A stretch of 64,000 nt of DNA from DSVZ01 sp037439785 (GTDB lineage: Bacteria > Verrucomicrobiota > Verrucomicrobiia > Limisphaerales > J093): contig JBBIVJ010000005.1 of the NCBI GenBank assembly GCA_037439785.1, forward strand, positions 1-64,000, written 5' to 3'. A program made the translations under genes and the position numbers. Positions within the stretch are counted from its first letter, which is position 1; every line of letters begins with the position of its first letter. Below are positions 51,715 through 61,029 of this stretch, piece by piece. Under the pieces are notes generated by a model, which saw nothing but the letters and a program-made list of their open reading frames with translations, was not told the DNA's origin and made no database searches.

Positions 51715-52212
51715 TCAGGCGATCTGCAGGCGGGGATCGTTTTGGAGACGCTGGGAGAGGTTGGGCCACTGGACGCCGCTGGTGGCCTGGATGGCGTTGA
51801 GGTACAACGCCACCATTTCGCGCGGATGCCGCGCCAGCACCCCCTCGATGGCGGCGTCGAGCCGGTCATCCGGAACGGTCGGGGGGAATTCCTCGACCAC
51901 CCCCTGCTGGTGCGGGACGCCAAGGGCATCAAGGAAGTCGCTCAGCAGGGCGGTCTGGGATTTGACCAGCCAGCCCCGGAGCAGGTTGGCCGCGGTTTCC
52001 TCCATGCGGGGGCGACCCAGGACGTTGATCATCTCGACATGCCGCTGGCGCCGGGGCTTTTTCTCGAGGAAGACCGGCCGCACCCGCAGGGCCTGGGCCA
52101 CCGCCGCCAGCACGGCGCGGTACAGGGGCTTGTCCTCCCGGCAGGTGGTTTCGAGGATTTCCTGGGCCAGCTCGGCCGGCATGAAGCCGAGCAGTTCGTA
52201 GCATTTGAGCAT
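51715..52212 (-). CDS. Conserved helical protein of unknown function
   Basis: 165 residues from an ATG at 52212 with GGAG five bases upstream. Predominantly helical, no signal peptide or spans. Features: MLKCYELLGFMPAELAQEIL, a Lys/Arg cluster (FLEKKPRRQRHVEMINVL), and a C-terminal stretch RHPREMVALYLNAIQATSGV. I do not recognise the family; the composition and lack of catalytic motifs suggest a structural or regulatory role. It is convergent with msrB (100 bp between stops) and divergent from plsY. Confidence 0.75.
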   Translation of the reverse strand: MLKCYELLGFMPAELAQEILETTCREDKPLYRAVLAAVAQALRVRPVFLEKKPRRQRHVEMINVLGRPRMEETAANLLRGWLVKSQTALLSDFLDALGVPHQQGVVEEFPPTVPDDRLDAAIEGVLARHPREMVALYLNAIQATSGVQWPNLSQRLQNDPRLQIA

Positions 52213-52328
52213 AAACAACTCCGTTGCCCGCGCCCGCAGCCGCCGCCCGGGCACAAACGCGGGCACCGCGATACTGGGCGGCCCGCCGGCAAGCAAGGCT
52301 TTTCTGGGCGGAGAGGGCTGCAAACCGC

Positions 52329-52357
52329 TTGCGGGCGTGACAGGCGGTTTCCAGACT
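52329..52357 (+). promoter_or_regulatory. Putative promoter of plsY-gpsA
   Basis: TTGCGG, 17-bp spacer, CAGACT, then 6 nt to the ATG at 52364. Confidence 0.4.
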
Positions 52358-52363
52358 CGCGGC

Positions 52364-53008
52364 ATGCCATTTTGGGCGTACCTGCTGGCCGCGGTCGGCG
52401 GCTACCTGCTGGGCAGTCTGCCCACCGGTTATCTGGTGGGCCGGGTGCGCGGCGTGGATGTGCGCACCCTCGGCAGCGGGAACATCGGCGCAACCAATGT
52501 GATGCGCCTGCTCGGCACGAAGGCCGGCCTGTTCGTGCTGGCGGTGGACGCCCTCAAGGGCTTCCTGGCGGTCGCCGGGCCGGGCCGCGGCCTGTTGGTG
52601 GGCGTGGGCGGCGGCGCGGCGGGCGGCGACCTGATGGCGGTCACCGCGGGCGTGGCGGCCATTCTGGGCCACAACTACACCTGCTGGCTGGGCTTCAAGG
52701 GCGGCAAGGGGATCGCCACCAGCGCCGGCGTGCTGCTGGCCCTGATGCCCGCGGCCCTCGGAATCTGCTTCCTGGTCTGGGCGGCGGTGGTCGGCCTCAG
52801 CCGCTACGTTTCGCTCGCCTCGATTTGCGCCGCGGCGGCCCTGCCGGTGGCCGCGTGGTGGACCGGCCACGGCCGGCTGCTGATCGGCGTGAGCCTGGTC
52901 CTGTGCGCGCTGGCCATCTTCAAACACCGCGCCAACCTCCGCCGCCTGCTGGACGGCACCGAGCCGCGCTGGCGTCGCCCTGCCACCCCGCCTTCCCAGT
53001 CCGCATGA
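52364..53008 (+). CDS. plsY: Glycerol-3-phosphate acyltransferase PlsY
   Basis: 214 residues, about five spans. PlsY motifs: GSLPTGYLVGRVRGVDVRTLGSGNIGATNV (read as two blocks, GSLPTGYLVG and GSGNIGATNV) and GHNYTCWLGFKGGKGIATSAG. It transfers an acyl group from acyl phosphate to glycerol-3-phosphate, the first step of phospholipid synthesis. The stop overlaps the gpsA start by 4 bp, so the enzyme and the supplier of its substrate are translated together. Confidence 0.95.
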   Translation: MPFWAYLLAAVGGYLLGSLPTGYLVGRVRGVDVRTLGSGNIGATNVMRLLGTKAGLFVLAVDALKGFLAVAGPGRGLLVGVGGGAAGGDLMAVTAGVAAILGHNYTCWLGFKGGKGIATSAGVLLALMPAALGICFLVWAAVVGLSRYVSLASICAAAALPVAAWWTGHGRLLIGVSLVLCALAIFKHRANLRRLLDGTEPRWRRPATPPSQSA

Positions 53009-53985
53009 AAATCGCCCTGCTCGGCACCGGCGCCTGGGGGAGTGCCCTGGCCAAATTGTTGTTGGCGGAAGGTCACCCGGTCGTCGCCTGGGACCACGAT
53101 CTCGAGAACCTGCGCGCCGTGGCCGCCCGCGGCCGCAACGACAAGTACCTGCCCGGCGTCGCCCTGGGCGCGGGCTTGACGGCGGTCGAGCGACCGGAGG
53201 CCGCCTGGCCGGGGTGCGATTGCGTGATCGTGGCGGTGCCCTCGAAAGGCATCCGGGCGGCAGCGCAGGCCCTGGCGGGGTTTGCCGGGCCGCTGCTCAG
53301 CGTCACCAAGGGCATCGAGTACGAGAGCGGCCTGACCATGAGCGCCATCCTCGGCGCGGCGGCACCGGCGGCGCGGGTGGCGGCCCTGTCGGGGCCGACG
53401 CTGGCACTGGAAGTGGCGCGGGGCGTGCCCACCGCCGCGGTGGTGGCCAGCTCGGACGAGACCACCGCCGGGTGGTTTCAGGCGCTGCTGCACCGGCCGA
53501 CCTTCCGCATTTACACCAGCCCTGACCCGCTGGGGGTCGAGCTGGGCGGGGCGCTGAAAAACGTCATCGCCATCGCCGCGGGGCTCAACGACGGCCTGGG
53601 CTTTGGCGACAACTCGAAGGCGGCGCTGGTCACCCGCGGCATCGCGGAGATGCGTCGCCTGGGCGTGGCCTGCGGGGCGCGGGCGGAGACCTTCAGCGGT
53701 CTCAGCGGGCTGGGCGACCTGGTGGTGACGTGTTTCTCGCCGCTGAGCCGGAACCGCACCCTGGGCGAGCAACGGGGCCGCGGCGCGCGTCTCGAGGACC
53801 TGCTGGCGCGCGCGGTGAGCGTGGCCGAGGGCTACCCGACCGCCCGCGCCGCCCGCGCCCTGGCCCGGCGGCACGCGGTGTCCGTGCCGATCATTGACGA
53901 GGTGTACGCCGTGCTCTACGAGGCCAAGCCGCCCGCCCAGGCGGTGCGGGACCTGCTGGCCCGGGTGTCCAAGCCCGAGGATTGA
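53005..53985 (+). CDS. gpsA: Glycerol-3-phosphate dehydrogenase (NAD(P)+)
   Basis: 326 residues. NAD(P)-binding GTGAWGSALAKLL at the N-terminus, VAVPSKGIR, SVTKGIE, ALSGPTLALEV, and the catalytic-domain signature LGGALKNVIAIAAGLNDGLG followed by SGLGDLVVTCFSPLSRNRTLG. It reduces dihydroxyacetone phosphate to sn-glycerol-3-phosphate for PlsY. Normal length; coupled to plsY by an ATGA overlap. Confidence 0.96.
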   Translation: MKIALLGTGAWGSALAKLLLAEGHPVVAWDHDLENLRAVAARGRNDKYLPGVALGAGLTAVERPEAAWPGCDCVIVAVPSKGIRAAAQALAGFAGPLLSVTKGIEYESGLTMSAILGAAAPAARVAALSGPTLALEVARGVPTAAVVASSDETTAGWFQALLHRPTFRIYTSPDPLGVELGGALKNVIAIAAGLNDGLGFGDNSKAALVTRGIAEMRRLGVACGARAETFSGLSGLGDLVVTCFSPLSRNRTLGEQRGRGARLEDLLARAVSVAEGYPTARAARALARRHAVSVPIIDEVYAVLYEAKPPAQAVRDLLARVSKPED

Positions 53986-54027
53986 GCGGGTGGACGCCGC
54001 CGGGCGCCGCCAGCGGCCGGGCGGACT

Positions 54028-54663
54028 TCACCTCCCAGCCGCCGCCGGTACCACGCCCGCCTGGCGGATCAGGTCCAACAACTCCGCGTAGGTGTCCACC
54101 GCCCGGAACTGGGGGAACTCGCGCTGCACCCGGTCCGGGGCGCGAAAGAGGATGCCCACGTGCGCCTCGGCGAGCATGGCGGTGTCGTTGTAGGAATCGC
54201 CGGCGGCGATGACGCGGTAGTTCAGGAGTTTGAACGCCGCCACGGCGCGCTGTTTCTGTTCGGGGATGCGCAGCCGGTAGTCCACCACCCGGTCCTCCCG
54301 GACCACCAGCCGGTGGCAGAGCAGGGTGGGCCACTCCAACTGGCGCAGCAGCGGCTGGGCGAACTGCTCGAAGGTGTCGGACAGGATGACCACCGGCATC
54401 TCCGCCCGCAGGGCGCGCAGGAACTCCAACGCGCCGGGCAACGGGGCGAGCGTGCCGATGACCCGCTGCAGGTCCGAGAGCTGCAACCCGTGCCGGGCCA
54501 GCAGGTCCAACCGACCCCGCATCAGCACGTCGTAATCGGGCTCGTCCCGCGTGGTGCGGCGCAGCTCCGGGATGCCGGTCTTCTCGGCCACGGCGATCCA
54601 GATTTCCGGCGTGAGCACGCCTTCCATGTCCAGGGTGACGAGGGATTGCTGCACGGCGTTCAT
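54028..54663 (-). CDS. thrH: HAD-family phosphatase, ThrH-like
   Basis: 211 residues from the ATG at 54663. HAD motif I is modified (VTLDMEGVLTPEIW, D-M-E-G-V as in ThrH), motif II in VVILSDTFEQF, motif III Lys in EQKQRAV, and motif IV GDSYNDTAML. ThrH proteins are bifunctional phosphoserine phosphatase/homoserine phosphotransferases. It follows pyrE on the minus strand by 44 bp, so may share its transcript. The convergent gpsA stop lies 42 bp away. Confidence 0.9.
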   Translation of the reverse strand: MNAVQQSLVTLDMEGVLTPEIWIAVAEKTGIPELRRTTRDEPDYDVLMRGRLDLLARHGLQLSDLQRVIGTLAPLPGALEFLRALRAEMPVVILSDTFEQFAQPLLRQLEWPTLLCHRLVVREDRVVDYRLRIPEQKQRAVAAFKLLNYRVIAAGDSYNDTAMLAEAHVGILFRAPDRVQREFPQFRAVDTYAELLDLIRQAGVVPAAAGR

Positions 54664-54707
54664 GCTTTGCGAGGAGGCAGGGCGGTGTCGAGCGCGCGCG
54701 GGGGAGT

Positions 54708-55274
54708 TCAGCGGCTGCCGGGCTTGACCGCCGGCAGGGCGGCCAGGTCCGGCGGCAGGGCGTCCGGGGCGAAGGTTTCCACCGCGATCCGCACCAGGCT
54801 GAACAGCGGCACGCCGAAGTCCACCGCCCCGCCCGAGCGGTCCACCAACACGGCCACGCCGGTCACCACCCCGCCGCGGGCGCGGACGATCTCGATCGTC
54901 TCCTGCACCCGGCCGCCCTGGGTGATCACGTCCTCGACCACCAGCACCCGCTCGCCGGGCCGGATTTGGAAGCCCCGCCGCAGCACCAGGCGCCCCTCCT
55001 CTTTTTCGGCGAAGATGAACCGGCACCCCAACTGCCGCGCCACCTCCTGGCCGATGACCAACCCGCCCAGCGCCGGCGCGATTACCGTGGCCACATCCAG
55101 CGCGCGCACCCGCCCGGCCAGCGCGGCGCCGAAGCGCTCGACCACCGGCATCTGTTGCAGGGCCAGGGCGCACTGGAAGTACTGCCGGCTGTGGCGGCCG
55201 CTGCGCAGGATGAAATGCCCTTCCAGCAGCGCGCCGGTGTCGCGGAAAATCTGCAAGGTTTCTTCGGAGGTCAT
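54708..55274 (-). CDS. pyrE: Orotate phosphoribosyltransferase
   Basis: 188 residues. It makes orotidine 5'-phosphate from orotate and PRPP in pyrimidine synthesis. The PRPP-binding motif is VLVVEDVITQGGRVQE; GLVIGQEVARQLGCRFIFAEKE and LRSGRHSRQYFQC are also typical (SGxHSxxYF). The length fits the short bacterial class. It is followed by thrH. A CATTGT lies directly before the ATG but no clear promoter is seen. Confidence 0.95.
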   Translation of the reverse strand: MTSEETLQIFRDTGALLEGHFILRSGRHSRQYFQCALALQQMPVVERFGAALAGRVRALDVATVIAPALGGLVIGQEVARQLGCRFIFAEKEEGRLVLRRGFQIRPGERVLVVEDVITQGGRVQETIEIVRARGGVVTGVAVLVDRSGGAVDFGVPLFSLVRIAVETFAPDALPPDLAALPAVKPGSR

Positions 55275-55776
55275 ACAATGGGGACCGGCGCCGCGCCTGC
55301 GACTTGCCGGCCGCGCGGTTGGCTACCAGCCGACGCCCGGCCAGGCAAGGCGGCAATTCATTCCGCTCCGGCATCTGGAATCCGATGTCCGGCATCTCAA
55401 TTCGGGGATGCGCGGGCGTCCCGCCGAGCCAGGGCGCGGTCTGGAAGACAAGCCCAAACTCAAAAACCCAGAAACGAGGATGACTGCAGGCGGAAGTCAT
55501 CCCCAGCACGGCCGTTCTCCCCAACCTCACCGGCAACCGCTCCGGCTTTACGGACTTCGGATTTCGGATTTCGGATTTGCGGGCGGCTCCGGCCGGCTGG
55601 AAGCCGGCGGTACGGCCGGCTGAGAAGCCTGCGCTACAAGGACGGTCACGTTGCCTCCGGATCGGAGGTCCGACGCGTGACCGCGGCGGCTACCAGCATC
55701 CGGCGCCCGGTATCCGGCACCGGCCCTACCCAGTGGACACTTGCGGTGAGGGGGCGGGCGTGGTTGGCTTGCGCCC
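55275..55776. repeat. Intergenic composite repeat cluster (copy 4)
   Basis: No gene seen. Order: CATCYGG-type heptamers (55370-55400), YTTCGGR heptamers (55551-55579), a GTAGCGCAGG-family element in degenerate form (55593-55637), a CCGGCG-type double hairpin (55648-55695), and CATCCGG heptamers (55694-55722). The order heptamer, element, double hairpin matches 23.5-23.7 kb in the same orientation. Confidence 0.8.
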
Positions 55777-56787
55777 ATGCAACCGCGCCCCGCCTGGAAG
55801 CGGTCCTTCCCGTCCCTTGTCGGCAGCGTACTCGCCACCTTTGCCCTGCTGCCGTTGCAGGCCCAAATCCAGATGGAAAAGGTCAAGTTCGGCGGCTGGC
55901 CCAACTGCGTGCGCCTGGCCAACGGCCAGATCGAACTCACCGCCACGACCGACGTCGGCCCCCGCATCCTGCACCTGGCCCGGCCGGGCGGCTCGAACCT
56001 GTTCAAGGTCTGGCCCGACCAGCTCGGGCGGCGCGGCGGCGCGGACTGGCGCATTTACGGCGGCCACCGCCTCTGGCACGCCCCCGAGGTCCGCCCCCGC
56101 ACCTACGCGCCGGACAACGACCCGGTGCAGATGGACTGGGACGGCCGCCGGCTGCGGCTGACCCAGGGGGTCGAAGCCTCCACCGGCCTGCAAAAGGAAA
56201 TCGAGGTCGCCCTGAGCACCAACCAGCCGGCCGTCACGGTCACCCACCGGCTCTACAACCGCAGCCCGTGGGATATCGAGGTCGCGCCCTGGGCGTTGAC
56301 CGTCTGCCAGGGCCCTGGCCGGGCGATCGTGCCGCAAGAGCCGCCGGTCCCCCACGCCGAGCGGCTGCTGCCGGTGCGGACGATGGCCTTGTGGGGCTAT
56401 ACGGACATGCAGGACCCGCGGTACACGTGGGGCTCGCGTTTTGTGCAGGTGCGCAGCGACCCCGACCGGCGCACTTCGCAGAAAATCGGGTTCAGCAACA
56501 CCGCCGGCTGGGCGGCCTTTACCCGGGAAGGGGAGGTCTTCCTCAAACGCTTTGCCCACGATCCGCGGGCCACCTACGCCGACCTGGGCTGCAATACCGA
56601 GATTTACACCAACGGCGACATGCTCGAGCTGGAAACCCTCGGCCCGCTGACCCGCCTGGCGCCCGGCGCGGCCGTCGAGCACGTCGAGCGCTGGTACCTG
56701 TTCCGTGCCGCACCGGGGCACACCGATGCCGAGCTGGACGCGTCGCTGGCCCCCCTGTTGCGGCTGACCGAGCCGGTTACCCCATGA
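55777..56787 (+). CDS. Exported DUF4380-like (galactose mutarotase-fold) protein
   Basis: 336 residues. A signal peptide (SFPSLVGSVLATFALLPLQAQ) precedes a beta-rich domain beginning GGWPNCVRLANGQIELTATT and including DVGPRILHL, RIYGGHRLWHAPE, VTHRLYNRSPWDIEVAPWAL and TEIYTNGDMLELETLGPL. This resembles the DUF4380/aldose-1-epimerase-like fold seen in Verrucomicrobiota and Bacteroidota. No catalytic role is known. The stop overlaps the YIP1 gene by 4 bp. A possible promoter (TTGCGG, 17 bp, TTGGCT) ends 7 nt before the ATG. Confidence 0.75.
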   Translation: MQPRPAWKRSFPSLVGSVLATFALLPLQAQIQMEKVKFGGWPNCVRLANGQIELTATTDVGPRILHLARPGGSNLFKVWPDQLGRRGGADWRIYGGHRLWHAPEVRPRTYAPDNDPVQMDWDGRRLRLTQGVEASTGLQKEIEVALSTNQPAVTVTHRLYNRSPWDIEVAPWALTVCQGPGRAIVPQEPPVPHAERLLPVRTMALWGYTDMQDPRYTWGSRFVQVRSDPDRRTSQKIGFSNTAGWAAFTREGEVFLKRFAHDPRATYADLGCNTEIYTNGDMLELETLGPLTRLAPGAAVEHVERWYLFRAAPGHTDAELDASLAPLLRLTEPVTP

Positions 56788-57584
56788 ACGCCTCCTCTCC
56801 GGAATCCGCGCCCCCGGGTGAACCCACCCCGCCGCGGACGACACCACCTTCTTCCCTGCTGGCGCGGCTGTTCAACGTCCTGGCCACGCCGGGCGAGGTG
56901 TTTGCCGAGGTGCGGGAGGGCCCGCCCCGCGCGGCGCACTGGGTGCTCCCGGCAGGTCTGCTCATCCTGGTGGGCTGGCTGGGCACCTGGCTGGTCTTCA
57001 GCCAGCCGGCGTTCCGCCATCAACAGGACGAAATCCAGCTCCGCGCGCTCGGCCGGATGGTGGAAAAGGGGCGGCTGCCACGGGAGCAATTCGAGCAAAT
57101 CCAGCAAAACCTCGGCGGCGGAGGTCCCGCCCGTTACCTCCTGGGGCCGGCGGCGGAGGTGTTCGCGCTGGCGCTGGTCTCGCCCTTCTGGGGTGCCTTC
57201 CTGATCTGGCTGGTCGGCTCCAAAATCCACCGGGGCGGCTTCAGCTACGGCAAGGCCCTCGAGGTCGCCGGGCTGGCCAACATGGTGGTCGTGGTGGGTT
57301 CGGTGGTGAAGACCTTGATGATTCTGGCCCTGGGCAACCTGCAGGCGGCGCCCACGCCCGCGCTGCTGCTGGGCCGGTTCGACCCCTTCAACCCCCTCCA
57401 CGCTGCCCTGGGCACACTGGACCTGTTTGGCATCTGGCTCTGCGGTGTGCGCGCGGCCGGCATGACCGCGCTGGGCGGGCCGGCCTGGGGTCGCGGCTTT
57501 GCCTGGCTGCTGGCGATCTGGGTGCTCTTCAACACCCTGCTCGTGGCCGCTTCCTGGGGCGTGGGCCGGCTGCTGGGCTTTTGA
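56784..57584 (+). CDS. YIP1-family membrane protein
   Basis: 266 residues. Pro-rich N-terminus, then LARLFNVLATPGEVFAEVREGP, the characteristic start of bacterial YIP1/DUF1282 proteins (xPxxxFxxi). Five spans at about 60-80, 130-155, 170-190, 205-230 and 240-262. Members often accompany membrane exporters, and here a MacA/MacB-type operon starts 93 bp downstream. Role unknown. Confidence 0.82.
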   Translation: MNASSPESAPPGEPTPPRTTPPSSLLARLFNVLATPGEVFAEVREGPPRAAHWVLPAGLLILVGWLGTWLVFSQPAFRHQQDEIQLRALGRMVEKGRLPREQFEQIQQNLGGGGPARYLLGPAAEVFALALVSPFWGAFLIWLVGSKIHRGGFSYGKALEVAGLANMVVVVGSVVKTLMILALGNLQAAPTPALLLGRFDPFNPLHAALGTLDLFGIWLCGVRAAGMTALGGPAWGRGFAWLLAIWVLFNTLLVAASWGVGRLLGF

Positions 57585-57676
57585 CGCCGCTGCGCACTCC
57601 TCCCCCGGCGGTGTAACCCGGGGCCGGGTCATGGTGAAACAAACTCCAACCTGCGGTGTCTGAACCGACAACGGAC

Positions 57677-59065
57677 ATGGCCAAGTCAAAATCCAAGGGA
57701 CGCAAGGTCCTGGTCTTTTCCCTCCTGTTCCTCGTCGTGGCCGGCCTGGCCACGGCGGCGTACCTGCGCAAGCGCGAGGTCGTTATCACCGTCCAGACCG
57801 AGAAGGTCACCCGCCGCAATCTCACCGAGACGGTGCTCGCCAACGGGCGCATCCAGCCGGTGCTCTACGTGAAGATCAGCCCCGAGGTCAGCGGCGAGAT
57901 CATCGATCTGCCGGTCAAGGAGGGCCAGACCGTGCGCAAGGGCGACCTGTTGGTGCGCATCAAGCCGGACACCTACATTGCCAACAGCAACTCCGCCACC
58001 GCCAGCTTCCGCGCCTCCCAGGCCGCCCTGGCCACGGCCCAGGCCAACCTCGCCCGCGCCGAGGCCGAGTTCCACCGCCAGGAGGCGCTGTACCGGGCCA
58101 ACCTCATCTCCGAGGCGCTCTACGTGGACGCCAAGACCAGCTACGAGGTGGCCCGGGCGCAACTGCGCAGCGCCACCCACCAGATCGAAGTGGCCCGCGC
58201 CACCCTGGACCGCGCCGAGGAGGACCTGCGCAAGACCGTGATCCACTCCCCGCTGGACGGCACGGTCATCCGCCTCAACTCCCAGGTGGGCGAACGGGTG
58301 GTGGGCACCGCCATGATGGCCGGCACCGAAATCATGACCATCGCCGACCTCAACGAAATGGAGGCCCGCGTCGAGGTGGGGGAAATTGACGTGCCGCTGA
58401 TCCAGATCGGCCAGGTGGCGCGGCTCGAGGCCGACGCCTTCAAGGATCGCAAGTTCAACGGCGTGGTCACCGAGATCGCCAACTCCTCCCGCGGGCTGGT
58501 GCTGGGGGCCGGCGGCGGCTTCGGTGCGCCATCCCAGGAGGCCACCAAATTCGAGGTCAAGGTGCGCATCCAGGACAAGGCCGCCTTCCGACCGGGGATG
58601 TCGGTGACCGCGGAGATCGAGACCCGTTACCGCACCAACGTCCTCACCGTGCCCATTGCCAGCGTGACCACCCGCCTGCCCAGGGAGACCAACACCGTGG
58701 CCCGCGCCGCCAACCCCGCGGCCGGGACCCCTTCCTCCACCAACGCCACCACCAACCCCTCCCCGGCTTCCTCCACCAACGGGAACGCCACCGCCCCCCG
58801 CAAGCCCGGCGAGGCGCCCAAACCCATCGAGGTCGTCTTCCTCAAGGAGGGCGACGTCGCCCGCTTGGTCCCGGTCAAACGTGGCATCAGCGACGACGCC
58901 TACGTGGAAATCCTCGAAGGCCCCCAGGAAGGCCAGGAAGTCATCTCCGGCGGCTACAAGGCCATCAGTCGCGAACTCGAGGACGGCAAGAAAATCAAGG
59001 TCGGCCCGCCCCCCTTCGAAAAGGGCGGCCCCGGCCGGCCGGGTGAGCCGGACTCCGCCCGCTGA
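57677..59065 (+). CDS. Periplasmic adaptor protein, HlyD/MacA family
   Basis: 462 residues from the ATG at 57677 (a GTG at 57656 is possible). One N-terminal anchor span (VLVFSLLFLVVAGLATAAYL), a split biotinyl-lipoyl domain (PEVSGEIIDLPVKEGQTVRKGDLL; HSPLDGTVIRLNSQVGERV), a helical hairpin between them with ATAQANLARAEAEF, a beta-barrel, and an Asn/Thr/Ser/Ala-rich insert near 350-385. Such adaptors link an inner-membrane pump to an outer-membrane channel. The ABC ATPase and two permeases follow; no TolC-like gene is in the window. Confidence 0.92.
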   Translation: MAKSKSKGRKVLVFSLLFLVVAGLATAAYLRKREVVITVQTEKVTRRNLTETVLANGRIQPVLYVKISPEVSGEIIDLPVKEGQTVRKGDLLVRIKPDTYIANSNSATASFRASQAALATAQANLARAEAEFHRQEALYRANLISEALYVDAKTSYEVARAQLRSATHQIEVARATLDRAEEDLRKTVIHSPLDGTVIRLNSQVGERVVGTAMMAGTEIMTIADLNEMEARVEVGEIDVPLIQIGQVARLEADAFKDRKFNGVVTEIANSSRGLVLGAGGGFGAPSQEATKFEVKVRIQDKAAFRPGMSVTAEIETRYRTNVLTVPIASVTTRLPRETNTVARAANPAAGTPSSTNATTNPSPASSTNGNATAPRKPGEAPKPIEVVFLKEGDVARLVPVKRGISDDAYVEILEGPQEGQEVISGGYKAISRELEDGKKIKVGPPPFEKGGPGRPGEPDSAR

Positions 59066-59099
59066 CGCCCCGCGACGGTCCGCGTGACCGCCCCCCGCC

Positions 59100-59786
<687 letters not shown>

Positions 59787-59792
59787 CCCGCC

Positions 59793-61022
59793 ATGCGCCT
59801 GCTGGCCGAATTCCTCGAATGCCTCCGCATCGCCGCCGACGCCCTCCGGGCCAACAAGCTGCGGGCGGCGTTGACCACCCTGGGCATCGTCATCGGCATC
59901 GTCACGGTCACGCTCATGGGCACGGCCATTGAAGGGCTCAAACGCGGCTTCACCCAGAGCATCGCCCTGCTGGGCACGGATGTGCTCTACGTGCAGCGGT
60001 TTGACTGGTTCATCAACTCGCACGCCGAGTGGCTCCGCCAGAACCGGCGCCGCGAAATCCGCCTGCCCGATTTCCGCGAACTCGAACGCCAGGCGGTGCT
60101 GCCGCTGGCGATGGCGCCGATCGTGGACACCATGCAGCCGGTCAAGCACGGCAACCGCAGCGCCTCGGCCGTGCGCGTGGTGGGCACCACCGAGGCGTTC
60201 CTGCTCACCGGCGGCCTGAGCGTGGCCCAGGGGCGATTCCTGTCCGAGGCCGAGGCGCAGGGCGGCCGGCCGGTGTGCGTGCTGGGGGCACAGACGGCCA
60301 CCAACCTCTTCCCCGTGGGCTCGCCGCTGGGGGCGCGGGTGTACCTCGGCGGCTTTCCCTTCGAGGTGATCGGCGTGCTGGACAAGCAGGGGGAGTTCCT
60401 CGGTGCCTTCAGCCTGGACAACCAGGTGGTCATCCCCATCAGCCAGTTCAGCGAGTTGTTCCGGCGCTTCCCGGAAATCGCCATCCAGGTCAAGGCGCGC
60501 TCGGTGGACGCGCTCGAGGACACCCGCGAGGAGGTGCGCGCGCTCATGCGCAAAATCCGCCGCCTGGCGCCGGGCGCGCCCGATGACTTCGCCGTCAACC
60601 AGCAGGACCAGTTCCTGAAGACCTTCAACCGCGTCATCGGCACCATCGCCACCGCCGGCCTGTTCATCACCGGCCTGGCGCTGTTCGTGGGCGGCATCGG
60701 TATCATGAACATCATGTTCGTCTCGGTGGCCGAGCGCACCCGCGAGATCGGCATCCGCAAGGCCATCGGCGCCAAGCGGCGGGCGATCCTGATGCAGTTC
60801 CTCACCGAGGCGGCGGGCATCTGCCTGCTGGGCGGGCTGATCGGGCTGGCGATTGCCTGGCCGGCCACGCTGGTGCTGGCCCGCTTCATGCCGGCCACGC
60901 TCTCCCTGCCCATCGTGGGGGCGGCGTTGCTGGTGGCGGTCCTCACCGGCGTGGTCGCGGGGTTCCTGCCGGCCTGGCGGGCGGCCCGGCTCAGCCCGGT
61001 GGACGCGTTGCGCAGCGAGTGA
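59793..61022 (+). CDS. MacB-type ABC permease 1
   Basis: 409 residues. MacB_PCD/FtsX layout: one N-terminal span (LRAALTTLGIVIGIVTVTLM), a large periplasmic domain (about 45-280), then three C-terminal spans beginning TAGLFITGLALFVGGIGIMN and including the EIGIRKAIGAKRRAIL coupling helix. The ATPase is a separate protein, unlike E. coli MacB. The periplasmic domain is distinct from permease 2, so the two may form a heterodimer. Confidence 0.92.
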   Translation: MRLLAEFLECLRIAADALRANKLRAALTTLGIVIGIVTVTLMGTAIEGLKRGFTQSIALLGTDVLYVQRFDWFINSHAEWLRQNRRREIRLPDFRELERQAVLPLAMAPIVDTMQPVKHGNRSASAVRVVGTTEAFLLTGGLSVAQGRFLSEAEAQGGRPVCVLGAQTATNLFPVGSPLGARVYLGGFPFEVIGVLDKQGEFLGAFSLDNQVVIPISQFSELFRRFPEIAIQVKARSVDALEDTREEVRALMRKIRRLAPGAPDDFAVNQQDQFLKTFNRVIGTIATAGLFITGLALFVGGIGIMNIMFVSVAERTREIGIRKAIGAKRRAILMQFLTEAAGICLLGGLIGLAIAWPATLVLARFMPATLSLPIVGAALLVAVLTGVVAGFLPAWRAARLSPVDALRSE

Positions 61023-61029
61023 CCGGACC

